From Chloroflexota bacterium (GTDB taxonomy: Bacteria > Chloroflexota > Anaerolineae > Aggregatilineales > Phototrophicaceae): 64,000 nucleotides of DNA. The notes below the pieces were generated by a model that searched no databases, was not told the origin of the DNA, and saw nothing but the letters and a program-made list of their open reading frames with translations. Below, one piece after another: positions 50,777-59,228 of this stretch; positions within the stretch are counted from its first letter, which is position 1, and each line of letters opens with the position of its first letter. A program made the position numbers and the translations under genes. The stretch is taken from NCBI GenBank assembly GCA_011523735.1, contig WTGB01000085.1, positions 29,276-93,275 on the forward strand, given 5' to 3'.

Positions 50777-51975
50777 AGATCCTCATGTCGCGCTGCCGGA
50801 GTGGCGGGCAGGGTCGCGATGATCGGCAGCGACAGCAGCGAAATCAACGCGGCCGCGATGAAGGCGCTCTGCAAGCCCAGCGCATCCCCCAGCGCGCCGA
50901 CCATCAACACATTGAGCGCGCGAATGCCGAAGGCAAAGCTCATGAAGAGACCGTTGGCGGTGGCGCGGTTCTCCGGCAGTTGATCCTGCACCAGCGCTAG
51001 GAAGACCGGTGACACGGATAGCGCGGTCAGTCCCAATGCGATGAGAATGGGGACGAGCAGAGCCCCTTCTGTATGGACAAAAAGCAGCATAAGCATCGCT
51101 GAAATCAGCGCGGCGCCCGCTACCATCCTGCGCCGGCCGATGCGATCGCTGAGCGTGCCGCCCGCCAGCGCGCCGCCAACGCCGGAGAATTCGTAGAGAG
51201 CCAGCGCGCCCGTCGCCAGCGTCAGCTCATAACCGCGCGCGTCGACCAGATAAACAACCATGAAAATGCCCAGGCTGCTCACCGCCATATTCCGCAGGAG
51301 CATCACAAAGAAGAGCGGCGCGAATACGCGAGCGAATCGCCTCAGCGCCAGCTTGCTTTTGCCCTTGCGCGGCACCCGCTTGGCGGAGACATCGCGGAGC
51401 CGCCAGAAGAGCACGGCGCTGGCCAGCCAACCGAAGAACATCAGCCGCCACAATCCACTCATGCCCCATTCCGCCACGCCGAAGCCCACCAGCAGCGGAC
51501 CAACGGTACGCGCCAACTCCCCCGATGCCATGAAAAAACTCATCCCGCGTCCGACCTTGCCGCCCGATACATGCGCGATCATCGCCGGCGCCGGCGCGTG
51601 AAAAGCCATGATGTTCACGCCGACGCAAAAGAGCAGCAGCGCCGCCGTTCCATACGAGGGCATAAAGCCGATGAGCGTCGCCAGCGTCGCCGTGATCGCC
51701 GGCGCGAATATCACCAGGTAGCGCACCGAGAAGCGGTCGGCCAGGTAGCCTATCAGCGGACCCAAAAGCGAAGGCGACTGCATGAAGACCGGCAGCGAAC
51801 CCGCCATCAGCAGCGTGAGACCGAGCTTGTCGATCAGCAGCGGCAGCAGCGGCGCGATGAAAGCGGAGTAGATGTCATGCACAAAATGCCCGAGGCAGAT
51901 CAGCAAGATGCGCCCGTATTGGAAACTGCCCGTCGATTTCGAATTGTCTTGAACAACAGCCGCGCCAGATGTCAT
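50773..51975 (-). CDS. MFS efflux transporter, Fsr-like
   Basis: A 400-residue major facilitator with twelve predicted helices. The first helix LICLGHFVHDIYSAFIAPLLPLLI resembles fosmidomycin-resistance-type transporters. The MFS motif A-like loops are GYLADRFSVRY and GTLSDRIGRRR. A long basic central loop (DVSAKRVPRKGKSKLALRRF) separates the two halves. It is preceded on the minus strand by a strong promoter inside an inverted repeat (52011-52050), so transcription may be repressed until an inducer is present. The substrate cannot be predicted. Confidence 0.87.
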   Translation of the reverse strand: MTSGAAVVQDNSKSTGSFQYGRILLICLGHFVHDIYSAFIAPLLPLLIDKLGLTLLMAGSLPVFMQSPSLLGPLIGYLADRFSVRYLVIFAPAITATLATLIGFMPSYGTAALLLFCVGVNIMAFHAPAPAMIAHVSGGKVGRGMSFFMASGELARTVGPLLVGFGVAEWGMSGLWRLMFFGWLASAVLFWRLRDVSAKRVPRKGKSKLALRRFARVFAPLFFVMLLRNMAVSSLGIFMVVYLVDARGYELTLATGALALYEFSGVGGALAGGTLSDRIGRRRMVAGAALISAMLMLLFVHTEGALLVPILIALGLTALSVSPVFLALVQDQLPENRATANGLFMSFAFGIRALNVLMVGALGDALGLQSAFIAAALISLLSLPIIATLPATPAARHEDL

Positions 51976-52010
51976 GAACCCGCCCGTCTTTGCTTGTATA
52001 TTAGCGGGTG

Positions 52011-52050
52011 ATTATAGCGAAGTTCGCCTGCTTTCCAACGGACAGGCGAA
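52011..52050 (-). promoter_or_regulatory. MFS promoter overlapped by a perfect inverted repeat
   Basis: On the minus strand -35 TTGGAA (52038-52033), 16-bp spacer and -10 TATAAT (52016-52011). TTCGCCTG (52023-52030) and CAGGCGAA (52043-52050) form an 8-bp perfect inverted repeat with a 12-bp loop. One arm is inside the spacer and the other just upstream of the -35, as for a repressor operator. Confidence 0.55.
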
Positions 52051-52135
52051 GGTCGGGAGCGGAAAGAGCAGTGGCAATGCCTCATCGATAAGAAAAAAAC
52101 GGGATGAAACATTGCGAAAATATTCAAATTAGTAA

Positions 52136-52160
52136 TGTAGAGGCGACTCTTGAGTCGCCT
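52136..52160. repeat. Half copy of the dispersed hairpin element upstream of metH
   Basis: TGTAG followed by AGGCGACTC-TT-GAGTCGCCT, a 9-bp perfect stem on a 2-nt loop. The head and hairpin correspond to the left half of the 76-bp elements. Confidence 0.55.
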
Positions 52161-52236
52161 GAAACTTGCTCTGTGACGAAGTAAGATTTGCTCCACGGGC
52201 TATCGGAGCCACCACAGTGGAAATTCCCGCCGCCTC

Positions 52237-52245
52237 TGCTATCAT
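52237..52245 (+). promoter_or_regulatory. Extended -10 promoter of metH, probably leaderless
   Basis: TGCTATCAT ends seven bases before ATG 52253, so the message would start at or near the start codon. There is no Shine-Dalgarno sequence between them. Confidence 0.5.
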
Positions 52246-52252
52246 GCACACC

Positions 52253-55200
52253 ATGAGAAACCCAAAGCCACCCTTCAGCAACCGCCGCTACCTCGATGCC
52301 ATCGAGGACCATATCGTCATCTTCGATGGCGCTATGGGCACCAGTGTCCAATCCTACGACCTCGAGCCCGCGGACTACGGGGGCGAGCAGTATCAAGACT
52401 GCATCGACTACCTCGTCATCACTCGTCCCGATATCATCCATGAGATCCACGAGTCTTTCCTGCGCGTTGGCGCCGAAGCGGTCGAAACCAACACCTTCCG
52501 CGCCAACCGCCGCACCTTAGCTGAACACGGCCTGGGCGAGCGCACAATAGAAATCAACCGCGCCGCCGCCCAGATAGCCCGCGCCGCCTGCGACCAAATC
52601 GAAGCTGAGACCGGCATACCGCGTTTCGTCGCCGGCAGCATGGGACCCAGCGGCATGCTGCCCTCCGGCGATGACCCCGACCTCAGCGATATCAGCTTTG
52701 ATGAACTTGCTGACTTGTTTGGCGAACAGGCGCAAGGCTTGGTCGAGGGCGGGGCGGATCTCCTGCTGCTCGAGACGAGTCAGGACATCCTCGAGGCCAA
52801 GGCAGCCCTCTACGGCATCAATCGCTATTTCGCCGAAAGCGGGAAGCGCCTCCCGCTGCAAGTGCAGATCACGCTTGACGTCAGCGGGCGCATGCTCTTC
52901 GGCACCGATATCACCGGCGCGGTCGCCACTTTGTCAGCGCTGTCGCTTGATGTGCTGGGCATGAATTGCTCGACCGGTCCCGAATATATGCGTCTGCCCA
53001 TCCAGTATCTTATCGAGCGCTCGCCCTTTCCCATCAGCGTCTTGCCCAACGCGGGCTTGCCCATCAATGTCGATGGCGAAGCCGTGTATCCTATGGGGCC
53101 CGACCCCTTCAGCGAGATGGTGGCGGAATTTGCGCGCTGGGGCGCCAATGTGGTCGGCGGCTGCTGCGGCACGACGCCCGAACATATCGCCCAACTCTAC
53201 CAGCGCGTGCACGGAGTCAGCTACGACGAGACACTAAAGCAGCGATCCGCCCGGCGAGCGCCAAGCCAACGTGACATCATATTGGAGCCGCGCGTCTCCA
53301 GCGGCATGACCGCGGCGCGCATGATACAAGATCCCGGTCCCACGCTGATTGGCGAGCGCGTCAACAGCCAGGGCAGCCGAAAAGTTAAGCGTCTGCTGCT
53401 GGAAGAGGACTACGATAGCATCGTTGAGATCGCCGTGAGCCAGGTCAAGCGCGGCGCGCACATGCTCGATGTCTGCGTCGCCCTCACCGAGCGCGCTGAC
53501 GAGAAAGCGCAGATGGAGGAACTGGTCAAGAAGCTGTCCATGGCGGTGGAAGCCCCGCTGATTATTGATACCACTGAAGCCGATGTCGCCGAAGCGGCGC
53601 TGGCCCTCTATCCCGGCCGCGGCATCATCAACGGCAACAACCTGGAAAACGGCCGTGAGCGCATAGACACCATCCTGCCCATCGCTGTAAAGCATGGCGC
53701 TGCCGTCCTTTCGATGACCATCGACGAAGAGGGCATGGCGCATAGTCGCGAAAAGAAGCTCGAAATCGCCCGGCGGATCAGCGATATCGCCATCAAGGAA
53801 TATGGACTGACGACTGACGACCTCGTCTTTGATACGCTGACCTTCCCCCTGACCACCGGGCAGGAGGAATTGCGCAATGACGCTGTCGAGACGCTGGAAG
53901 GCATCCGCCTCATCAAAGAGCACATTCCCGGCGTGATGACCGCGCTGGGCATCAGCAATGTCAGCTTCGGCGTCGGGGCGGCCGCCCGCGGCGTGCTCAA
54001 CAGCGTCTTCCTCTACCACGCGGTTAAAGCGGGCTTGGATATGGCAATCGTCAACCCCGCTCATATCACCCCTTACTTCGAAATCCCTGATGAGCAGCGG
54101 GTAGTCGCTGAGGATCTCATCTTCAACAGCGATGCCGATGCTCTGCCGCGCTTCATCCAATATTTTGAGGATAACGAAGTGCAAATCGCCGGCGCGGAAG
54201 ACATCGACCCCACCGCCGATATGACGAGCGAAGAGGCGCTGCATTGGCAGATCGTGCATCGCAAGAAAGAGGGCGTCGAGAGGCTGATTGATGACATCCT
54301 GACGCGCATGGATGCCGTTGACGCCCTTAATACCGTGCTGCTGCCGGCGATGAAAGAAGTCGGCGATAAGTTCGGCGCCGGCGAGCTTATTCTGCCTTTC
54401 GTGCTGCAATCGGCCGAAGTGATGAAGAAATCGGTCGCCTACCTTGAAGGCTTCATGGACAAGATCGAGGGCGCGAGCAAAGGCATCGTCGTGCTGGCGA
54501 CAGTCTATGGCGATGTGCACGATATTGGCAAAAACCTGGTGAAGACCATCCTCAGCAACAACGGCTACACTGTGCACGACCTGGGCAAGCAAGTGCCGGC
54601 CAATACCATCATCGACAAGGCGCTGGAACTCGAAGCCGATGCCATCGGCTTGTCGGCGCTGCTGGTCAGCACCTCCAAGCAGATGCCGCTGATCGTCAAC
54701 GAGCTGGCGCGGCGCGGCTTGGATATCCCGGTGCTGGTGGGCGGCGCCGCTATCAATCGGCGTTTCGGGCGGCGCATCCTCTTCCTGCAAGATTCGGGTG
54801 AGCCCTACACGGCTGGCGTCTTCTATTGCAAGGACGCTTTTGAGGGCTTGGCGGCCGTCGATCAACTGCTGGATGCCGAGCGTCATGAGCAATTCCTCGA
54901 CGATGTCTTCGCCGAAGCTTATGCCGAAGTCGAGCGCGCGCCCCGCCGCCGTCGCGCCCGCCGTGCTGGATTCCGCAAAACCGTCCGCGATGCCCCCGAT
55001 ATCCCGACGCCGCCTTTCTGGGGCAGCCGCGTCGTGCGCTCCATGCCACTGGAGATCGTCCTGCAATACCTGCACAAACCCGAACTCTTCCGCCTCTCCT
55101 GGGGCGCGAAGAATACTCGAGGAGCGGAGTGGGAGCAGCTCTCGGCGGAATATGAAGAGCGCCTGCTGCGCATGGCCAAGGACGCCAAACGCCGCGGGGC

Positions 55201-55801
55201 GCTCCAGCCCCAAGCCGTCTACGCCTACTTGCCCGTCAACAGCGATGGCGATGATCTGCTCGTCTGGGATGCCGGGCGTTATGCTGAAACCGGCGAAAGG
55301 GTCGAAGCCGCCCGTTTCAGTTTCCCGCGCCAGCCCGATGGCGAGACTCTCTGCATCAGCGATTACTTCGCCGCGATAAATGCTGACCGCGTCGATGTCA
55401 TGGTCTTGCAAGCGGTGACCGTCGGGCATTGCGCCACCGACGAAGTCGAGCGCTTGCAAGCCGCCAACGAATACAGCGAAGCCTATTTCTTCCACGGTCT
55501 CGCCGTGCAAGCGGCCGAAGCGACCGCCAATTACTTGACGCACATCGTGCAGGGTCAGCTGGGCATCGCGGAAGGGCGGGGCAAGCGCTACAGCTGGGGG
55601 TATCCCGCCTGCCCGGAATTGGCCGATCACGAAATCGTCTTGCGCCTGCTGCCGCAATTGGAGACTGAACTGGGCATGTCACTGACTGAGTCCTGGCAAT
55701 GGCTGCCGGAGCAGAGCACCGCCGCCCTCTTCACGCATCATCCCGACGCGAAATACTACAGCGTCGGCGACCTCGATAGGGTGGGGCAGATTTTGGGGTA
55801 G
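52253..55801 (+). CDS. metH: Cobalamin-dependent methionine synthase
   Basis: A full-length, four-module enzyme of 1182 residues that methylates homocysteine from methyltetrahydrofolate by way of B12. The homocysteine module has DGAMGTSVQ and zinc ligands in GMNCSTGPE (about 239) and GGCCGTTPEH (about 303). The folate-binding module has GERVNSQGSRKVKRLLLEED (about 360). The B12 module has VYGDVHDIGKNLV (about 750-765), with the His that ligates cobalt. The C-terminal reactivation module has RYSWGYPACPE (about 1112). The ORF track begins 29 codons too early. No cobalamin riboswitch box or SAM riboswitch is seen upstream. The long antisense ORF on the minus strand is a shadow. Confidence 0.97.
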   Translation: MRNPKPPFSNRRYLDAIEDHIVIFDGAMGTSVQSYDLEPADYGGEQYQDCIDYLVITRPDIIHEIHESFLRVGAEAVETNTFRANRRTLAEHGLGERTIEINRAAAQIARAACDQIEAETGIPRFVAGSMGPSGMLPSGDDPDLSDISFDELADLFGEQAQGLVEGGADLLLLETSQDILEAKAALYGINRYFAESGKRLPLQVQITLDVSGRMLFGTDITGAVATLSALSLDVLGMNCSTGPEYMRLPIQYLIERSPFPISVLPNAGLPINVDGEAVYPMGPDPFSEMVAEFARWGANVVGGCCGTTPEHIAQLYQRVHGVSYDETLKQRSARRAPSQRDIILEPRVSSGMTAARMIQDPGPTLIGERVNSQGSRKVKRLLLEEDYDSIVEIAVSQVKRGAHMLDVCVALTERADEKAQMEELVKKLSMAVEAPLIIDTTEADVAEAALALYPGRGIINGNNLENGRERIDTILPIAVKHGAAVLSMTIDEEGMAHSREKKLEIARRISDIAIKEYGLTTDDLVFDTLTFPLTTGQEELRNDAVETLEGIRLIKEHIPGVMTALGISNVSFGVGAAARGVLNSVFLYHAVKAGLDMAIVNPAHITPYFEIPDEQRVVAEDLIFNSDADALPRFIQYFEDNEVQIAGAEDIDPTADMTSEEALHWQIVHRKKEGVERLIDDILTRMDAVDALNTVLLPAMKEVGDKFGAGELILPFVLQSAEVMKKSVAYLEGFMDKIEGASKGIVVLATVYGDVHDIGKNLVKTILSNNGYTVHDLGKQVPANTIIDKALELEADAIGLSALLVSTSKQMPLIVNELARRGLDIPVLVGGAAINRRFGRRILFLQDSGEPYTAGVFYCKDAFEGLAAVDQLLDAERHEQFLDDVFAEAYAEVERAPRRRRARRAGFRKTVRDAPDIPTPPFWGSRVVRSMPLEIVLQYLHKPELFRLSWGAKNTRGAEWEQLSAEYEERLLRMAKDAKRRGALQPQAVYAYLPVNSDGDDLLVWDAGRYAETGERVEAARFSFPRQPDGETLCISDYFAAINADRVDVMVLQAVTVGHCATDEVERLQAANEYSEAYFFHGLAVQAAEATANYLTHIVQGQLGIAEGRGKRYSWGYPACPELADHEIVLRLLPQLETELGMSLTESWQWLPEQSTAALFTHHPDAKYYSVGDLDRVGQILG

Positions 55802-55882
55802 GCAGACTGTCTTGCCGACAGGCTCAGAAAACGCGGTATACTGTTCTCACTCCTAGTTGTTCAAGTCAGGAGAACAAACAGC

Positions 55883-56206
55883 ATGACCTACACACTTAAA
55901 CGCATCGGCTTGGCATCCGCCGTCAAAATCGCTGCGATAATCGCAGCCGCCGCGGCAGTCATCCCCATCGCCCTTTTGCTGCTGCTCAATCACTTCCTCA
56001 AGTTCTGGGATGTCATTATCCCACCCGATGTCCTCGGTCCCATGCTGGCGCAGACCGCCCTGATCGCTGCCGTCGCCGGCGGCGTCTCCACCGCGCTGAC
56101 CGTCTCCCTCTACAATGTCTGCGCGCCCCTCTTCGGCGGCATCACGTTCGAGCTCAAAGCGCAATACCCGCCGCGCAAACAGAAGGAAAATGTCGATATC
56201 GACTAG
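55883..56206 (+). CDS. Small two-helix membrane protein, DUF3566-like
   Basis: A 107-residue protein with two hydrophobic helices (about 14-40 and 55-83). The opening TYTLKRIGLASAVKIAAIIAAAAAV recalls DUF3566 transmembrane proteins of actinobacteria, but the match is weak. AGGAGA lies 9 nt before ATG 55883. A TATACT -10-like element at 55837 with TTGCCG further upstream suggests a separate promoter, though the spacer is long. Function unknown. Confidence 0.6.
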   Translation: MTYTLKRIGLASAVKIAAIIAAAAAVIPIALLLLLNHFLKFWDVIIPPDVLGPMLAQTALIAAVAGGVSTALTVSLYNVCAPLFGGITFELKAQYPPRKQKENVDID

Positions 56207-56322
56207 CGTTTTTCCGGCTTGAGCCGCTTGACATTCCCCTCAACTCAGGTCATCATACTGTCCACATTTGGTCTGTCTTCCGCCGCCTGTGGCGCGGCAT
56301 ACCCCTTAAAGTGAGGCTGAAA

Positions 56323-57108
56323 ATGACCACCGCTTTACAACAAGAATATGACGAAAAAGGTTATGTCATCGTTCGCAATGCCATTGATGCTGACTTGGCC
56401 CGCGAAACCGCCGAGCACGTCCACTGGCTGGCCGAGCGCAACCCCGGCGTGCGCCCCGAAAAATTCGGGCATGGCATGCTGGTGTCGGATCCCTTCATGC
56501 ACCGGCTGGTGAGCGACGACCGCCTGGTGGATATCGTCGAGCAGTTCATCGGCTCGAACTGCGCCATGTGGGCGGCGCATTATATCGCCAAACCGCCGAA
56601 GCACGGCCAAAAAGTCCTTTGGCATCAAGACGGCAGCTACTGGCCCCTGGAGCCGATGGAAGTGACGACGATCTGGCTCGCCGCCACCGCCTCCACGCGC
56701 GAGAACGGCTGCCTGCGCGTCCTGCCTGGCACGCAGAATAACCGCCTGCTTTCCCGCGCCGAATTGCAGGATGTGCCCGACGGCAAAAACGTGCTCGCTT
56801 CTGGCATCCACCCATCGCAGATTGATGACAGTCATGTGGTCGATCTCGAGCTGCAACCCGGCGATGTCTCGGTTCACAACCCCAAAATCATCCACGGCAG
56901 CGAAGCCAATACATCCGACTCTTGGCGCATCGGTCTCACCCTGCGCTACATCCCGACTTCGACCCGTGTCAAACGCGAAGACGATCGCGCCATTCTCGTG
57001 CGCGGGGCGCCAGACCCGAGCAACAACAATAAATACGCGGAAAGACCGATGTATGATCCTGCGATTCACATGCCTTTCCATGGCATGGAAACCTGGATGA
57101 CAAACTGA
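56323..57108 (+). CDS. Phytanoyl-CoA dioxygenase (PhyH) family protein
   Basis: A 261-residue Fe(II)/2-oxoglutarate dioxygenase-like protein. The facial triad is visible as WHQDGSYW (H and D) and IIHGSEAN (second His). Arg for 2-oxoglutarate is likely in WRIGLTLRYIP. The N-terminus, EYDEKGYVIVRNAIDADLARE, is typical of PhyH proteins. ATG 56323 has GTGAGG upstream; a GTG at 56311 is an alternative. The sulfatase starts 7 nt after its stop, so the two are cotranscribed. The substrate is unknown; its presence beside a sulfatase and dehydratase suggests a step in the breakdown of a modified sugar or ether. Confidence 0.88.
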   Translation: MTTALQQEYDEKGYVIVRNAIDADLARETAEHVHWLAERNPGVRPEKFGHGMLVSDPFMHRLVSDDRLVDIVEQFIGSNCAMWAAHYIAKPPKHGQKVLWHQDGSYWPLEPMEVTTIWLAATASTRENGCLRVLPGTQNNRLLSRAELQDVPDGKNVLASGIHPSQIDDSHVVDLELQPGDVSVHNPKIIHGSEANTSDSWRIGLTLRYIPTSTRVKREDDRAILVRGAPDPSNNNKYAERPMYDPAIHMPFHGMETWMTN

Positions 57109-57115
57109 GCGCTTA

Positions 57116-58417
57116 ATGCCAAAGCCCAACATCCTCTACATCCACTCGCATGACACCGGCCGCTACCTACAGCCCTATGGCCACGCGATCCCGACGCCAA
57201 ACTTGCAGCGCCTGGCGGAACGGGGCGCCCTCTTCCGCCGCGCCTATTGCGCCGCGCCCACCTGCTCGCCCAGCCGCGCCGCCCTGCTCACCGGCCAAAC
57301 GGCTCACAGCGCCGGCATGCTGGGCTTGGCGAATCGCGGCTTTGTCCTGGGCGATTTCAGTCAACATATTATTCACACGCTGAAAGCAGTTGGCTATACA
57401 TCGGCGCTGGCCGGCATTCAACATCTCACCAACGCGCAATTTCATCGCGGCGCCGAGGCGGTCGGCTACGACCAGGTGCTAACGACTGATCATAGCCAAG
57501 CGCATACTGCCGCCGTCGACTTCATCCGGTCCGCCCCGGCAGAACCCTTCTGGCTGACGGTCGGCTTCTTCGAGACGCATCGCGAATACCCGCTCGAGCA
57601 CGATGTCAACCCCGCCTATGTCCAGCCCCCGCTTGGCTTGCCCGATAGGCCGCGCATACGCCAGGATATGGCGAACTACATCGCCATGGCGCAGATTCTC
57701 GATGACAAGATCGGGCAGGTCCTCGCCGCGCTTGACGAGAGCGGCATCCGCGAAAACACGCTGGTCATCTACACCACCGATCACGGCCTCGCCTTCCCCG
57801 GCATGAAATGCAACTTGAACGATGCCGGCATTGGCGTCGCCCTCATCATGCAAGGCGCGGGCCTCTTTAGCGGAGGCAGCGTCGTCGATGCTATGGTCAG
57901 CCATATCGACATCTTCCCGACCATCTGCGACCTGCTTGATATCGAATCGCCCGCCTGGCTGCAAGGGACTTCCATCCTGCCTCTCCTGCGCGGCGAAACT
58001 GATGCCATTCGCGATGAGGTCTTCGCCGAGGTCAATTATCACGCCGCCTACGAACCCAAGCGCGCTGTCCGCAGCGAACGCTACAAATACATCCGCCGCT
58101 ACGACAATCGGGAGTCGCCCGTGCTATCCAATATCGACGACGGACTTGCCAAAACGGAACTCATCGAGCATGGTTTCGCCGAACGCGCCCCCGCCCCTGA
58201 ACAACTCTACGACACCTTCTTTGACCCGACGGAGACGCTTAATCTCATCGACGATGCCGACTACGCTTCTGTCCTGGCGGATATGCGCGCCCGCCTGGAC
58301 CGCTGGATGCGCGCCACCGACGATCCACTGCTGCACGGTCATATCCCCGTGCCGCCTGGCACCCAACTGAACGATCCTGATGGACTGTCCCCGCGCGATC
58401 CATTTATGGCATCCTAG
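57116..58417 (+). CDS. Sulfatase, formylglycine type
   Basis: A 433-residue arylsulfatase-family hydrolase. The cysteine of the CSPSRAALLTGQ motif (about 46) is the residue modified to formylglycine. The metal-binding segments are PNILYIHSHD near the N-terminus and VIYTTDHGLAFPG. The N-terminal HSHDTG replaces the more common DD pair, so the metal site is slightly atypical. No signal peptide is present, so it may act in the cytoplasm. It is translationally linked to the PhyH gene. It probably removes sulfate from a carbohydrate or other ester. Confidence 0.9.
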   Translation: MPKPNILYIHSHDTGRYLQPYGHAIPTPNLQRLAERGALFRRAYCAAPTCSPSRAALLTGQTAHSAGMLGLANRGFVLGDFSQHIIHTLKAVGYTSALAGIQHLTNAQFHRGAEAVGYDQVLTTDHSQAHTAAVDFIRSAPAEPFWLTVGFFETHREYPLEHDVNPAYVQPPLGLPDRPRIRQDMANYIAMAQILDDKIGQVLAALDESGIRENTLVIYTTDHGLAFPGMKCNLNDAGIGVALIMQGAGLFSGGSVVDAMVSHIDIFPTICDLLDIESPAWLQGTSILPLLRGETDAIRDEVFAEVNYHAAYEPKRAVRSERYKYIRRYDNRESPVLSNIDDGLAKTELIEHGFAERAPAPEQLYDTFFDPTETLNLIDDADYASVLADMRARLDRWMRATDDPLLHGHIPVPPGTQLNDPDGLSPRDPFMAS

Positions 58418-58457
58418 GGGCAACTTGCCAAGTCGTCCGCGCGCAAGCAGAGGAAAA

Positions 58458-59144
58458 ATGTCAGACCTGCTCCAACAGCAAATCGAATATTATCGCGCCC
58501 GCGCGCCCGAATATGACGAGTGGTTCTATCGCTTGGGGCGTTACGATCGCGGTGAAGCGCATACGCGACAATGGGAACAGGAAGTGCAGCAAATCCGCGA
58601 TCTGCTGCACAGTCAATCCGGTTTCGACCACATCCTGGAAATGGCGCCGGGCACCGGCATCTGGACAAGTGAACTCATTAGAATTGGCGAACGCGTCACC
58701 GCCCTCGATGCCTCGCCGGAGATGATCGCCATCAACCGCGCCAAACTGGGGTCCGACCAGGTGGATTATCATCAGACCGATCTTTTCGCCTGGCAGCCGC
58801 AACGGCAAGTCGACATGGTCTTCTTCGGCTTCTGGCTATCCCATGTGCCCGCGCAGAAACTCGCCGCTTTTCTCGGCATGGTGCGCGCGGCGCTGAAACC
58901 GGGCGGACGCCTCTTCATCGTCGATTCACGGCGCCCGGATCTCGTCACCGCCCACACCGTCAGCGAAGACCTCGGCGAGGACCTGCAAAAACGAGTGCTA
59001 AAAGATGGTCGGCGCTTCGATATCGTAAAAATCTACTATGAGCCGTCTGCGCTCAGCGAGACCCTGCGCCGTCATGGCTTCGATATCGAGGTTCAGACGA
59101 CCGAGAATTTCTTCCTCTACGCGGACGGCCAGCGGGCGAGTTGA
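58458..59144 (+). CDS. SAM-dependent methyltransferase, class I
   Basis: A 228-residue methyltransferase. Motif I reads HILEMAPGTGIWTSELI (about 57-73), and the acidic end of strand 2 is ALDASPEM. Motif IV is DMVFFGFWLSHVP. ATG 58458 has AGAGGAAAA upstream; the ORF track starts inside the sulfatase. It may modify a product of the neighbouring pathway or be unrelated; nothing in the sequence identifies the acceptor. Confidence 0.82.
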   Translation: MSDLLQQQIEYYRARAPEYDEWFYRLGRYDRGEAHTRQWEQEVQQIRDLLHSQSGFDHILEMAPGTGIWTSELIRIGERVTALDASPEMIAINRAKLGSDQVDYHQTDLFAWQPQRQVDMVFFGFWLSHVPAQKLAAFLGMVRAALKPGGRLFIVDSRRPDLVTAHTVSEDLGEDLQKRVLKDGRRFDIVKIYYEPSALSETLRRHGFDIEVQTTENFFLYADGQRAS

Positions 59145-59228
59145 CGCCCCCATTCGCTGAAGGCATCACAGGTCTTCCGCCGAAACTTGTTCTGAGCTAC
59201 CAAATGAATTCAGCAGGAGAATTGAAGT

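Noticed and set aside
51976-52252. Cobalamin or SAM riboswitch upstream of metH
   Set aside because: The B12-box and the SAM-I core are not present; the only structures are the MFS operator repeat and a half hairpin element.
53234-55657. 807-residue minus-strand ORF
   Set aside because: It lies wholly antisense to metH, whose four domains and catalytic motifs are intact; its sequence has no recognisable motif and is the expected shadow of a GC-rich coding strand.
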